From NCBI GenBank assembly GCA_963457665.1, contig OY735219.1, positions 42,256,714 through 42,320,713 on the forward strand: DNA of 64,000 nt, given 5' to 3'. Source of the DNA: Thysanoteuthis rhombus (lineage: Eukaryota; Mollusca; Cephalopoda; Oegopsida; Thysanoteuthidae). How positions within the stretch are numbered: the first letter of the stretch is position 1; the number at the start of each line of letters is the position of its first letter. A program made the position numbers and the translations under genes. Below are positions 21,460-34,059 of this stretch, in pieces. The notes under the pieces are model-generated. The model was not told where the DNA came from. It did not search any database and was given only the letters and a program-made list of their open reading frames with translations.

Positions 21460-24180
21460 TTTAAGAATACATTTAGATCATCTGGGATAGAAAATAAATT
21501 AATAGGGCAATTCTTGGAGTTATCAGCTGAAACATGAAAGAATTTAGGAAAAAATATGCCTGGTATTTGTTTACTGATAAGCTTATAATTTTTTTTTCAT
21601 CAAGTTTCATGAATTTTTATAAGTTGAATTAATGCGTATTTCAATGCTGAATGATTATTTTTTCTAAGTGTAAATTGTTTACGGAGATGCCCATACAAGT
21701 ATTTGTGTTTGATAAAAAGAATAATTTGAAAAAATATCTCAGCATTTTGTATGCACTACGATTCTTCAGGACACGAATACCTAAACAGTCACCTTCCAGT
21801 CTTTTTAGAGCTTTTCAAAGCAAGTTTACCTACGCGTGACCCTGACTGAGAAACTAGTCAAACAACAAAATCCACACCCTTCTTCCAAAAAGCCTGGCTT
21901 GACACGTGGGTAAATTTTGAAGTTAAAGAGGACAGGGCTTCAGGTTTTATTCATGTATTCTGTTCCCAAGATCTGAAGGAGTTCGTTTTTTTTCATGTCA
22001 TTTTCATTATTTGTTTTACTCAGTAATACTCTATTTAGCGCTGCCCCGTTATAATGCTTTTTTTCAAATGTTTTTCGTAATGAATTTAGTTGAATTTACG
22101 AAATAACCAATGATGTAAATTAGAGCGTCGTGATATTTCTGCTGTTGTATCGCATTAGAATTGAAGGATTAGAGGTAGGGATAGGTAATTCGAGATCACA
22201 GTTCTTCCAGTATGGGATAGGAAGAAAAATCCTAACAGCACTGTTGGACTTTTGGGGGACAGCACTAATAAACTTGTACCCTCGTGTTTTTTTTCACACG
22301 GAAACTTATTTTGGCTCTGACCTACAGGGCCTTGGTCATCACTAATTTGATTTTAGAGTTGATAACTTCCGACATAAATTCGCATATATAGACACTTTTA
22401 ACAGATCTAGAGGGTAATAGGTTGCTCGGTAGCCAGGGCTGTACTTAGGGCAATAGTGAGGCAGCAAAGGACCTCACAGATTTTAGAGCCGCAAAATTGT
22501 GTCTTTAAAAAAATTCAATATTTTATTTTTTGCCCGTAAAAAAGTAAAATGTCTCCACTGAACCTGTTTGAGGATTCATTGTCTCTCATAGAGATTGAGT
22601 ATTGATCCATAATTTCATCTTTGTTTTAATTCTATTACAAATAATTGCTGAATAGAAAAATTGAAGAGCTTCTAAGAAATGTTATTCACTTGGCCCCATC
22701 AACGTCAAATCTGACCCTGTCGGTTGAACTCAAGTATTGGAAATAAAGGGACCAATGAGGTTATGAGCTACTGCTGTGTGTCTCGAACTTCATTATATGA
22801 CGACATACTATATGATATATTTGACTTATCCTGTAAACAAACTGAAAAAAAATGGAATTAAAGACATAAAACTATATCAGAAATCAATGGACGTAACTTT
22901 TGTATGAGCACTCATCAACTCCTTTTCCTTTCACCCATTGTTCAAATGGTTTAGATCTCATAAAATCTGATGGTAAAACCATTAGATTGGAGAACGCGGA
23001 ATAAACACAATACTTGTACTGGACAGGCTGAAAGATCGAAATTTGGAAAACGCTATCCACCACAATTAGAAGATAGTTGCAGCACATCCGTGTGTTCACC
23101 GTACACAGTGTGTAAACCATTGGCCTACTGACTAGGCACCAGGACGTACCGGCTCACAGATTGACCGGCCCATTGTGATTTTGCCTGGTTTCCCAATCCA
23201 TTACTGGTAGTAATCTTATCTTGTGTAAAATCTGTACAAGCCAAGTAAGTATATATGTGATATCTACTTATCTATCTGACGCATTGATAAGTACAATATA
23301 GAAACCAATCCGTATATCTACATATCTAACTACATACATACATATATCTGTTTGAGTTTAGGTAGTATCTTTCTATAAAAAAATATTTTATGAAATGAGA
23401 AATAATCTAACTGATAAAACTAAGGGAATTACCAACAGTTTCTACATTTTGTCTCATGTTTAGATTATGTAAGGTAGCTGTTCGGATCGTACATAAAATT
23501 GCAATATTGGCTTGTACCACATTAAATGGCTGATAATGAAAGGAAAACTAAAAATAACCTGAAATGTAAACACGCCTGGCCTATTAATGAAAATAGGTTC
23601 TATTTGCTTCAATAACTTCTTTCCATTGGACTACAAATATAAAAACTTCTTTTTATCATATCATTAAAAAAATTATTAGTATCTTTTGAAGCAAAAAATT
23701 GTTCAAATGCTGTCATTACCGCTTCTTTGTTGGAATACTTTTTAATGTGAAAAGAAAAGCTCAAAGGGTGGAATATGTGATAACCTGTTAAGATAAAGCT
23801 GGCGAATATAGATGTTGATTCAAGATTTCATAATTAAGTTGCAGCGAATTTGTTTTAGTCGGATTGGTCGTGCATCAAAATGGATCCATGTCTGTTTACC
23901 AATACTTTCCGGCTTGACTTGAATGCATTTCATCCATTTATTGACAATATGATAAGATTCAAAATGCGAAACTGATGTTCTTGAGAGCTTGAACATCATT
24001 TTTACCGAGTTTGAACTCTAAATAATTGTCTGATTTTCCTTTGAGTTCAGCATCTCCAATAGTGAGGAATCATTTCATTAAAATAAATATGATAAATCGT
24101 AAGTTGAAAATCTGAAATAAAGCCAATGTCGTATAATCATCCAATGTGTATAGCTACATTTTAGGCAACGTAAACAGTAT
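21460..24180. other. No gene seen
   Basis: 2.7 kb without a supportable gene. A GGGCTGTACTTAGGGCAATA phrase near 22437 looks like old transposon sequence. (CATA)n-like runs occur near 23330. Open frames up to 82 codons lack recognisable domains. 23600-23830 holds phrases on a T-rich background that I could not classify. Confidence 0.35.
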
Positions 24181-24185
24181 TTCGA

Positions 24186-24622
24186 ACAATTGAAACCCTT
24201 CTCGTTATTTGTGTTGTTAACACGATGTTTTGGCCGATTCATTCAACAGCCTTCTTCAGGCGTATTATCTAAATGTGATAGCGGTAAACAGAATTTTCCA
24301 GTGGTGCTGGTAAACAGGACATTCTAATGGTAGCCATGCTACTATATTTGGAGGGAAAAGGACGAACACTTTCCTCTCCTGGGAGGTCAGAAAAGTGCAG
24401 AATTTAACTCGGTAATGCAACAGGAAAAAGGTATGTAAATCTAGGTCTAATAAGGAAATAAAATGGTATCATCCGAATCCCTGGTGATAGCGAGGCTACC
24501 ATTGGGGAAAAATCTGTTTACCACCATCACATTTGGATAGTACACCTGAAGAAGGCCATAGAATGGGTCGGCCAAAATGTTGTGTTAATAACACAAACAA
24601 TAAGGAGTTCAATCGCCCGAAA
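24186..24622. repeat. Foldback element with about 115 bp inverted termini
   Basis: The left arm carries TTGTGTTGTTAACACGATGT, TTTTGGCCGATTCATTC, GCCTTCTTCAGGCGTA, AATGTGATAGCGGTAAACAG. The right arm carries the reverse complements in opposite order (CATTTGGATAG, CACCTGAAGAAGGCC, GGTCGGCCAAAATGTTGTGT). Arms are about 80% identical by eye. The centre has GGTAGCCATGCTAC / GCGAGGCTACCATTG, extending the symmetry. Non-coding. The GGCCTTCTTCAGG core also appears near 61890. Confidence 0.7.
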
Positions 24623-25089
24623 AACTCTTTGAATGTTTAGAACTATTTGATTTTCGATTGCACTGTTTATTCGAATTGAAAGTTGTATGAAAATAACTAA
24701 AAATTAGAATGAAACCCAAAACTAGTATAACACTTATTTTAAATGTTTTTCGAGATATCTTCAGATGTAATGTTTGTCTTAGGATTTCGAACAGTACTTT
24801 TCTACTGTACCTATTTCTTCTGGTTTTGACAATGACAACAATGACGACAAAATAAAAACACACGAATGGATGATGCCCTTCCTTATTCTATATGAAAACA
24901 GGTTTATTTTTTGAAAGATAAGGCCTTTCTTAGGTGAACTACATTATCAAATAATCGAAGGCATTGTCAAGATTCAGTTTAGCATGAAAAAATTATTGTG
25001 GCCAGTTTAATGCTCACTCTCTCTCTCTCCCTCTTCTTCTTCTCTCAGTCGCATTATTTGCTCGATGTGTATGTTTTCTATTTGCATAA

Positions 25090-25450
25090 TAAACTTTTTT
25101 CTTTTTCCTTTTTTAAAAATCTTGCGTCAGCATTACCGGACACACCATTTGGCTTAAAATCTTACAAATTTGCCTGAGTATTCTGCAAAACATGTCATGA
25201 GTTTTTTGGAAATTGTTTATTCCTTTTTAATTACCTTCTGAAATCTTGTATCAGTGTTACCAGACGCAAGGTTTGCCTTATTTCCTCAGATATTCGTATG
25301 AATCCTCCGCTAAACATATAAAGAAAGTTTTTTGTTTGTTTTACAATTTATTAATGGAATTTTTTTCCCAAACACTTTCAATCTTGAGTCAGCGCTACCT
25401 GACACACATTTTGGGTGCAAAATCATTCATTACTATGCATCGTGAATGAA
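25090..25450 (+). repeat. Tandem repeat, three copies of about 124-138 bp
   Basis: The phrase AATCTTG(C/T/A)(G/A)TCAG occurs at 25118, 25242 and 25380, each followed by an (A/G/C)TTACC(G/A)GACAC-like block and then TTTTGGG/TTTTGCC. Copies are diverged (about 70-75% by eye). Confidence 0.6.
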
Positions 25451-25638
25451 AATATCTTAAATAGTTTTTTTTTAATACACATATACATTTGATAATGAAC
25501 CAACTTCGTTACGGATCAGATGCTATTTTCCAATCAATCCTAGCCAAAGTGAGGTGACTCCATTCACTTGAAGAGATGCCGTAGGCATTGACATGGCGTA
25601 TTGAGATCATTTTCCCAATTTTTAAAAATTTTTCACAG

Positions 25639-25687
<49 letters not shown>

Positions 25688-25706
25688 AGAGAGAGAGAGA
25701 GAGAGG
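25639..25706. repeat. (AT)n(AG)n microsatellite
   Basis: About 45 bp AT then about 22 bp GA units. Confidence 0.95.
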
Positions 25707-25974
25707 GGAAGAGAAAGAGATACATTGACTTGGATACAATCAAGGTTTGAACTGCATTCTATACATTGATGTTTACAAGGTGTAGTTATCATGTTTTTTT
25801 TCTTATTGTTTTCAATTTCTTCAGTTTGCGTGAATATTAATGAGCAAATTCGGTCTTCGCTTACCGATCTATCACCATTAAGAATGGTTTTCTCTCTTTC
25901 CTACCAAAGGCAGGTTTAAACTTTTCTAATTGAACAACCTTGGTGTCGAAAAGTATCGAAAGGTGTTGAAGGGT

Positions 25975-26390
25975 TTTATTCTTTCTTATATGTATGTTTG
26001 TACGTTCCAGCTCTCCTCGCCATGCTGTTTTGTCTACAGACTCCAAATTTAACATCAGTGCGTCATTAAACCCTTTCTCAAAATATTTTTTTGATTCTTG
26101 GGAAGAGGGCTCTTTTGACCTTTTCGGAGCCTTATTTTAACGAGTTTATAATCAACACCGAGATTCTACCAAAATCTAAATGTTTCTTTGTGTTTCTACT
26201 TTATTGAGTGGAAGTAACGTTTCCAGAACCTAAACGTAGAAACATTAATGTTTTCCAATGGATAGAGCCAGTGATGGCGTAAATAGATTATATTCTGTCC
26301 ATTCATTAATGGTATTTTTTACATGACTCCAAATTTTGACGATACGGTTGATAAACTATTGACTGTGATGGCGAGTTTGATTCAATTTAT
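25975..26390 (+). repeat. Dispersed family B element, long copy
   Basis: Includes the leader seen again at 46.02 kb (GCTGTTTTGTCTACAGACT, CTTTTTGACC-like block, GGAGCCTTATTTTAACG), then the core TTTTCCAATGGATAGAGCC and ACATGACTCCAAATTTTGAC, ending near ACTGTGATGGCGAGTTTGA. Non-coding. Confidence 0.6.
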
Positions 26391-26689
26391 TAATTAACTG
26401 ATGTTGAAATTATTAGAAATCGCAACCAAATCTGTTAATATCAGTATTTTGCTCCGTAAACTATGTTTGTGTTACGCTTATAGGCTCCACCATTGGAGCC
26501 AGAGGGTTGAAAAATTACAATGTAAACTTATGTTTAATTGATCCCTTAATTTGCGTCCGGCAGTATTCACGCTGCTTTTTGAAAATTCGGATTATCTTTA
26601 GTGATCACTGCCAAACAAAACAAGCGCTTTCCAATTTCCCCGAACTTTTGGGTAGCACCTCGTATTCCAGAATATTAAGTAAGAACAAA

Positions 26690-27098
26690 GTCAGATGTAT
26701 GCATTTATTTATCAATCCATTAGAAACCGTCAACTAAAACTGTCATTAAAACCGTCAACATAGGTTTCTTCTGTTTTAAACTAGTCTGACAGTACACACC
26801 GCACTTATCGAGCTTGAGGGCTGAAAAACTTTATTTTGTTTTTTTGAACCCTATATTAAAAACCTATCAGGCGGGATGTTCTATTTGCAATGTAAAATAT
26901 ACTAAATTGGTCCATAGTTTGTGCCCAGCTGGGTCCATGTTTTTTTTAAAAGAAAGATCTTACAATAGGCGAGAGAAGTAAGTTATTCATTGATCACACC
27001 TTTCCTAACTTTTTAATTGATCACCCATTGATCACAGTACGCAGCCAAAAGACGTTGGTCACGTGACAGTTTCCATTGAGTGACTAACCAGACCTGTC
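26690..27098 (-). repeat. Dispersed family A element, copy 5
   Basis: Inverted copy from TTAGAAACCGTCAACTAAAA to CACGTGACAGTTTCCATTGA plus GTGACTAACC. It faces copy 6 (27295-27690) head to head, so the two could form a large foldback. Confidence 0.65.
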
Positions 27099-27294
27099 CA
27101 TCTATCAATCTATTTATGATCTTGTAAATTAACCAGTTTTAAAACACGATGAAAAAGTAACACCGAAAATTATATTTTTGGTAATGGATATTCATTAATG
27201 TTCCAAGGATAATTACAAATAAATCATATTTGACAACACTACAAGTTGCTTCCTATCCTTACACTGTCACATGGAAAGAATATAAAAAATAGGT

Positions 27295-27690
27295 TTGGTT
27301 AGTCACTCTATTGAAATCATCACATGAGTCTTTGGGTAACATGCTGTGTTTGGAGTGATCAATTAAAAAATTGATGCAAAGGAGTTATCAATAAGTAAGT
27401 TAGTTTTCTCGGCTTTTGTTGGATCACTGAAAAATTTGAATTTTCAAAAAGAAAGCGGGCACAAACTAGTGACCAATTTAGCATAAAAATTCATTACAAA
27501 TTGATCCCATGTCGAGGGGAATGTTACCCACCCCCTAAAAAAACCCCTTTTCTAAACGTAATGAGTAAATGTTGAAATTTAGACCACTCAAGATTCATTA
27601 ATGCAGTTTTTTCTCGTGATACATGCACACATAGCGAGCCGGGCCAACTTGGAAACTCAAACCTTTTATGACAGTTTTGGATGACGGCTT
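27295..27690 (+). repeat. Dispersed family A element, copy 6
   Basis: Begins TTGGTTAGTCACTCTATTGA, contains ACATGCTGTGTTTGGAGTGA and GGGCACAAACTAGTGACC, and ends around CAACTTGGAAACTCAAACC and ATGACAGTTTTGGATGACGG. Confidence 0.6.
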
Positions 27691-27699
27691 CTAATATGC

Positions 27700-28335
27700 T
27701 TATTAACATCGTATCAATAACTAAAGATGACATCTCTAAACAGGAACTACTTTGAATTCATAATCTTCCAGAATTTCTGCCTGTTACACGATCTTCCAAT
27801 AATAATTTGCCGCTTCAACATCAAAGGACATGAAAAAGGGGACTTGGAACGCCTATGAATACGATATTTGGCTAGTTGCAATTCTTGTGCACTGATTAGT
27901 TTTTCAAAAGTATTATATGCGAGGTTTATTCATGGAAGAATTAACTCTGTATCATAGGTAAGCAACATTGAAGTTCAAAACGTTTCTATCCTGTTTCGCT
28001 CAATTTTTTGCGAATTTAATGGTAAACACTTTTGACCTGCTATGTTTTCCTAAAAAGTGACAAAATGTATTTTTATGCATTTTTAATGATAGTTTCTCAG
28101 CAACTGAACACATGGCAATTCTCTGTCTACCAATGAAATTCAAGGTTTAATCCACTGCAAACCAGATCTTATGCTCTATTTCATCATTAATCTCATACAA
28201 AGCTTACATTCTAGGTCAATACTGCGTATATCTCGAGCAAATTTAGTACAAATTTCCTGCAGTCTCTTTTATACCATACAGCTATGCAAACACTTACAAA
28301 GAACAGACTTCGAAAAAAATGTAATGAATTCAGGT
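27700..28335. other. No gene seen
   Basis: AT-rich, low-complexity-free sequence without recognisable features. Confidence 0.35.
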
Positions 28336-28339
28336 TTTT

Positions 28340-28865
28340 GTGAGTACGATTAAGACGTCTAAGGTCGGGTATAAGGAGAAAACGCAAGCAAAAAGAAACG
28401 TACATAGTACTTGAGTGGTATAAAATCATTTTAGAAAATCGCCATTTTATTTTTTTCTGGGTTTTCCCGATCATATATCAATTTCGAATGTAAGAATTAG
28501 AATTCGTCAAGTTGATAAGATTAAGACGTGTTAGGTCAGTTGCATGAACGAAAAGAAACATACGAAGTATTTGAGTGACATAAAATCCTCCCAGAAAATT
28601 ACCATGATTGAAATTAGAGGCCATTTTATTTTTTCAGGATTTCTTCAATGTTTATCAATGGAGTTCGTATATTTATTTCGAATGCAGGCATTAAAATCGG
28701 TCGAGGAGATGAGATTAAAATGTATCAGGTCAGGTACATGAAGAAAGAGAAACATTCATAAGTGACATAAAATCATTTTAGAATATCACCATGATGGAGC
28801 GTAAAGGCAATATAATTTTTTCTGGGTTTTCCAAATAATTTTTTATAAGTACGTATATTCATTCC
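28340..28865 (+). repeat. Tandem repeat, three copies of about 171-194 bp
   Basis: GATTAAGACGT/GATTAAGACGT/GATTAAAATGT occur at 28348, 28519 and 28713. Each is followed by AGGTC(G/A)GGT-like sequence, an AAAGAAACGTAC-like block, GACATAAAATC and a CCATTTTATTTTTTC-like block with TGGGTTTT. Open frames on both strands are broken between copies, so I do not call a gene. Confidence 0.65.
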
Positions 28866-29129
28866 ATTCCGATCAGCTGTTGTAGCGAATTGGAAAATTG
28901 AAATAATTCTCTCATAAATCTTCTGAACATTAGATATTGTAAAATTTTACATTTCTCGATTATTATTATTTCCTAATTTTATAATGTCTCTTTGGGCATC
29001 TCAAACTTATACAAAATATCTAAGTTAGCTTCAAAACAAATAGAAAATTCGAAAATACATATTTAATGTACACAAATACACACAACTTCTACAATTCACA
29101 GATCACTTTGTTAAAAATCTAATCAGACA

Positions 29130-29490
29130 GATCCCAAAAATGTCATTGTAAGCTCATGCTCTTTCCATAATTTCTAAACTTATCTAAAATATTTTTAAAA
29201 CTCCTTAAACAATTGCTATTTTTAACATGACAAAGCAACTTATTCCAAAATATATTACTCTATTTGGAAAAATCTTCTTGTTTTGTAGATTTGGTCTTTG
29301 AAATCTGTCTCAGATCAAATCGAAATTCATTTTCATGCAGATACACCATTTCAGAATTACTCATGGAGAATAAAGAATTAAAAAATGTATAAAGTTTTTT
29401 TCATTTTAAATCTCATGAAAATTAATTTTTGAAATTTTTTTGGTGCACATCTGCAAAGTCTGGGATATGTTTAAAAAAGAATCGCAGATC
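29130..29490 (-). pseudogene. CR1/Jockey-type LINE, C-terminal fragment
   Basis: On the minus strand one frame with a few stops reads M-D-L-R-F-F-F-K, then an acidic/aromatic stretch, then R-F-D-L-R-Q-I-S-K-T-K, then S-N-I-F-W-N-K-L-L-C-H-V, then S-F-K-N-I-L-D-K-F. The order 'F-x-x-R-V-I-x-x-W-N-x-L-P ... S-F-K-x-x-L-D' is the usual C-terminal end of CR1/Jockey-group LINE proteins. Inactive. Confidence 0.5.
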
Positions 29491-29494
29491 CATT

Positions 29495-30300
29495 AGAAAA
29501 AATTTCCTAAAATAGCCTAATTCTGAGCTACTTAAAAACGTAATAGGAATACAATGGTTTTCTATGTAGGAAAAAATTACGCTGACTTCTGAACTCTGTT
29601 CACCTGTAAAAAAAAAATGCTTTTTTCACTATATTTCCATAAGTAGACAATATTTTTGCAGAATCCAGTCAATTAACCCTTAAATGAATTGATTTTCTTT
29701 GAATCATATTTCTCTGAGATAAATTTTATTTTTGAAATCGAGTTCCTAATCACATTAATCGGTACCTGAAAGATGGCGGAATTATATTCAAGAACTTTCA
29801 CACGGCGTGGAGCTTAGAAATTCCCCCTTTTTCTTTATTTTACGACCAACTTTATGCGATTATGACCAAAATTACAACTCCAATGATGACACTTAAAAAT
29901 TGCAATACGTTATAAGTTATAATATATTTCTCTATGTTGTTGATTGTCATTATGTTGGTTATACTGATGAGACACAGAAGAAATAATCAAAACATTTTAG
30001 GGATGGGGGTACCAAAATCATCTTTACCCCCTTGATCTGAAGACTCTTGCTAGGCCACTGATATAATCACAAATTGACTTTGAAAAAGTTTGTAGATACC
30101 GCTGTGTCAGTACCATTCTATTTCCTGTATAACAAACATTCTCTTCGTATATCTGCATGGAACTGAGACATAATCTCTCTTGTAAACTTCAGTTAGCAGA
30201 ATTAGAAATCTCAACAGTAGGGCCCAGCGAACAATTCAGAATATCAAGTGGTTTCACCATGAATCCAACATGAAACACATTGGTTTTGTTTCACCGACAG
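29495..30300. other. No gene seen
   Basis: AT-rich sequence. Nothing recognised. Confidence 0.35.
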
Positions 30301-30307
30301 ACGCCTT

Positions 30308-30565
30308 CTATCATCATCATCATTAGCAGCAGCAGCAGCAGCAGCTGACAGAGACCTTCTAGATTCTCCAGACCTCTCTATCATGAGCGTCGCAGAGCCA
30401 GTACTTTATGAACTTGTCTAGTCGTCATGCCATTTTATTTTTTGCCGACAGTTTCGCATGTGATCTCCAGGGATCCAGTTTGTGAGTCGCGATGTCCAGT
30501 GGTTGTTCAGGATTCTTGAAACATGACCAGCCTATTTCCATTGGTCAATCTCTGACTCTTTTTTA
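30308..30565 (-). pseudogene. RTE-like LINE, 3' end with (ATC)n(AGC)n tail
   Basis: Tail ATCATCATCATTAGCAGCAG in + orientation, then the family marker boxes GACCTCTCTATCATGAGCGT and CCAGGGATCCAGTTTGTGAG. About 250 bp, 5'-truncated, minus strand. The tail has acquired an AGC-type repeat. Confidence 0.65.
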
Positions 30566-30634
30566 GCACAAATATCGCAGACCGTTTTTTCTTTAGCCCA
30601 GATCGTTCAAATTAGAGATGGTCGGCTTAGTGCA

Positions 30635-30635
<1 letters not shown>

Positions 30636-30670
<35 letters not shown>
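30636..30670. repeat. (CA)n microsatellite
   Basis: About 35 bp of CA units followed by TGACACTGACACTG. Confidence 0.95.
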
Positions 30671-30672
<2 letters not shown>

Positions 30673-31289
30673 ACACTGACACTGTTTGAACCAAAGTAGG
30701 TGTTACAAACTCACTAATACTGGTAGTCGATTCAGAGCCTTTTCAAAAAAGGAACTTGAAATTCTTCAAATTGTTTATTCGGAAAACCTGGTTTCGCATT
30801 CTCCACTGGCTTCGATTCTCACAAGTTATACGATGTTCATAACTTAAGAATTAAAGAATGTGCAGTTAGATATTTATACAAGTTGGGTATTTCTGATTTT
30901 ACAAATAACAAATATGTTGGGAGAAAGAATTATGGCTCAAATTCCCACTGGTCCGATGAAGGAATAAAAGTAATTTCATCAGATTCTTTGTGTTCGTATG
31001 TGCATGTGTATGTGTGTGCCTGTGTGTGCCTGTGTGAAGAAACCTTGAGTCCAAGTTTCCACCGTCTGAGCTACCGATTTTTCATTCATATATTCTTGTA
31101 TATGTGTACATGCACGCGTGCAAGTGTGTATGTGCGCATATATTTAAAATTCTAACTGTGAAGCGCTGGTTTAGTATCATCTAGGCTCGGGTTTATCATT
31201 TCGAGATCCTCATGCAAACCTCGGACGAAGTCTTTCAGGTAGCGAATCAATACAAACATTTTTATTTCTAATCTTATGACTAAAGGCAG

Positions 31290-31372
31290 CCAGACCAACT
31301 TGAGAACTGAAGAAACCTATGTTGACAGTTTTGGTCATTGTTTTGCTTGACAGTTTCTAATAAATCAGAAGC
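31290..31372 (+). repeat. Dispersed family A element, 3' end fragment
   Basis: AACTTGAGAACTGAAGAAAC and GACAGTTTTGGTCATTG, ending at GCTTGACAGTTTCTAATA, the conserved terminus of family A. Confidence 0.55.
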
Positions 31373-31424
31373 TGTTCAAGAGAGGCAAGGAATAAGATTC
31401 TATGAGACTATGAAATGCCAATGG

Positions 31425-31615
31425 ATCACCCCTTTTAGGCCAAGAGCGACAGATTTAGTCATCGTGAATAAGAGAAGATGTGTCTGGTTTTATAAATAGT
31501 GGATGTTGCTCTCCCAGTGGATTATAGAGGGAAATAGAGTTAAAATCATTGACAGAGAAACTGGAAGGATTTTAGAACATCAAGTTGATGGTTATATCCT
31601 GAGCGGACAGTAAGT
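31425..31615 (+). pseudogene. Non-LTR retroelement protein fragment
   Basis: Two overlapping frames together resemble the D-L-V-I-V-N-K ... I-D-V-A-V-P-x-D segment found downstream of the RT in many animal LINE proteins: T-D-L-V-I-V-N-K-R-R-C-V in one frame, then V-D-V-A-L-P-V-D-Y-R-G-K in the next. A frame change and stops show it is dead. Confidence 0.45.
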
Positions 31616-31624
31616 CATGAATAA

Positions 31625-32315
31625 GATTCCATGAAATATTTTTGACGGTTATTTTGAGACTGCTTTTGCTCATGTTCATTAGGCTCATTTTTAGAAAGTA
31701 CTTTTATGAAATTGTTCCAAGCAAGTATTGCCTTATGTTTAACAGAATTTCTCCCATACTTTTCTATGTTAATGTGTCAAAAATAACATCGTTCCTAGTA
31801 TTGTTAGAGATTTTTTTAAATTGAATCGTTAAAAATTTTAAAACTGTCAGGAAGTTTTCGATTGGTATAATAATGAACTATAACAACTTTTTAATGTTAT
31901 ATCATCTTTCAATTTGGAGATTTTTAGGAATTCATTGTAAGTTGTCAAATGATTTATAGTAAATACATTGTCTTAGAAAGTTAAATGCTAGATAAGTATC
32001 TTAGCCTTGCCAGGAAACTGAAAAAAAAACTATGATAATAGAACCAACAGTGGTCGGAACCCGGAGAGCAGTCCTGAAAAGCCTAGCAACGACGCTTGAA
32101 GAACTAGGGACCAAAAAAAATGTATATTTAATTTCCCATTATCAAGCAATAATTACAGATTCCAAATCCCATTATGAAGCGTAGGGTTTGTTCGTTTATA
32201 AAGAAGGATGTAATTCTGTCACTTGTCTAGTTTGTATTTCCCACCCATATCAGGCAACAGACCGGCACCAAAAATTCAGTTTCTTTGCTGTGGACAGCGT
32301 AATTAAAAGAGGATT
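31625..32315. other. No gene seen
   Basis: AT-rich. Short open frames lack recognisable features. Confidence 0.35.
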
Positions 32316-32319
32316 GGGC

Positions 32320-32850
32320 AGGTCTGTTTAGTCAATCATTAGAAATGCAACCAGCGCCTGTTGGTAGCATGTCATGTTGGGGGTAATCAATTTTTCTTTG
32401 GCAGTTATCACTAAAAAAAAAAAATGTGATAAACTTACATTGCATATTGTACTTCCAATGAAAAACTATTTGGGAGAGGGATTTTCAAAAATCAAAAAAG
32501 AGATTTTCTTTCTCATTGGGGGAGGGGGGTTGTGGGTGTAAAATTCTGACTAAAAAAAACCAGCAGATCTAAACTTAAAGATCAATTTAGCATAAACATA
32601 GATTGCAAACTGGACACTCTTTAAAGAGTATTTGGGGGAAGTGTGAAATGAAACAAAAAGTTTTTGTTTGGGCATAGCAAGGAGTGAATGCTCAAATTTC
32701 TGGCCTCTAGACTCATCAGCGTGGGCAGTACACGTGATATACATATGCATAAATAGTCGGCCAGCCGGACTAAGTTGGAATCGGAGGAAACAAATGTTAA
32801 CAGTTTTTGTGACATTTTGGTTGACGGTCTCAAAAAGGGCTTTTCAAATT
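32320..32850 (+). repeat. Dispersed family A element, copy 7
   Basis: Starts GGCAGGTCTGTTTAGTCAAT and TTAGAAATGCAACCAGCGCC; contains TTTGGCAGTTATCACTAAAA, a duplicated internal segment (32440-32550), CATAGCAAGGAGTGAATGCT and TGGTTGACGGTCTCAAAAAG at the end. Confidence 0.6.
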
Positions 32851-32921
32851 AGGCACCTAATGACTCTTTAATCAAACTATATTGACTTACAAAAACTCAC
32901 CAATATATATCTATCTCTAAA

Positions 32922-32927
32922 TGACAC

Positions 32928-32958
<31 letters not shown>

Positions 32959-33005
32959 ATATATATATATTGCGTCATCCACAATAATTTAACACAATAA
33001 TATAT
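32922..33005. repeat. (CTAT)n(AT)n microsatellite and short AT runs
   Basis: Tetranucleotide run passing into (AT)n, then TTGCGTCATCCACAATAATT and another short AT run. The phrase ATTATGTCATCCACAGAC after it begins the SINE copy. Confidence 0.85.
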
Positions 33006-33290
33006 ATATTATTATGTCATCCACAGACATCTCTTCAGTGTGGGTATAGATTTTCTGTTTTCCCATCCAGTACCGCAAGGCAGAATTGAAACCTTCACTT
33101 CAGACCCGGAGGCCGATATACTACCTCTGGACTACGGAGATGGATGGTCAGTAAGGCTGAATTTAAGTGATATATCTATTTACACAGAAATTCCTCATCC
33201 ACTAGCGTGCTCTATTCCTATGGAAGAGCATTGCATAAGCTTACAATGGATGAGTTACCTCACTTAAAGAGTGCTCAACCCTGAATAGAG
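33006..33290 (-). repeat. tRNA-like SINE (family E), copy 3
   Basis: Reverse complement of copies 1 and 2: on the minus strand it reads CCATAGGAATAGAGCACGCT, later CAGAGGTAGTATATCGG (A-box-like) and AGGTTTCAATTCTGCC (B-box-like), ending ATGTCTGTGGATGACATAAT before (AT)n. Bounded by microsatellite on both sides. Confidence 0.7.
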
Positions 33291-33307
33291 GAGCATTAAT
33301 TATTGTG

Positions 33308-33347
<40 letters not shown>
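33308..33347. repeat. (AT)n microsatellite
   Basis: Forms the far border of SINE copy 3. Confidence 0.95.
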
Positions 33348-34059
33348 CGGAAAGTAAAAGTCCAGATTTGCAATATAGTTACATTATAAATAGAGCCCCC
33401 ATCGAGCTTTGCTCAAAATTTTTTAATTCCATTTCAATCGAGGAAAAAAATCTCCTTCACTTTCGACTCCTAAAGTGTGAGTTTCCCTTCACTTCGCACC
33501 CTTTAAAGAATTATATATAATCATATAAAATGAAATATATGTACATGGCAGTAGCTTCCACGTGAACATTATAGTAACATTGTAAATAGAACCTCACTCT
33601 AAAAACCCTTTAAGAATATTTTTCTCAAAACTTTTGTTTGAAAACTTGAATAGACATGTCAAATTTGGTTGGACTGCACCCATGTTTAGGCCTTTTTTAT
33701 GGCATGAAAGACAAAGCCACAAACAGACACCTCTCACTTATAAATTTATGACATATTTATATATATATGTATGTGTGAGTAAGTGTGTGCGTTGACATGG
33801 ATCAAACTTGGTCAATAGGAGCGGTATATTCACCCTTGCACAATCGTGGGCATTCCATTGGCCTAGATATGCATTCATTCAGATGTCCTATCTCTGAAAC
33901 TCGCATGTTCCGAAGCAAAGTTACATTCGAATGAAGAAAAAATCGATTTGGCTCGATTATTATTTGAGTAATATTTGTGAAAATCGAAGCGGTTTTACGT
34001 GTCGCTGGGACACTGTTGTAGATCCGCCTCGTTCCACTTTTTATCTAATTAATCAAATC

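Noticed and set aside
24609-24863. An 84-codon minus-strand open frame with a hydrophobic start
   Set aside because: No signal cleavage pattern, domain or splice context; it begins in the foldback arm and is probably chance.
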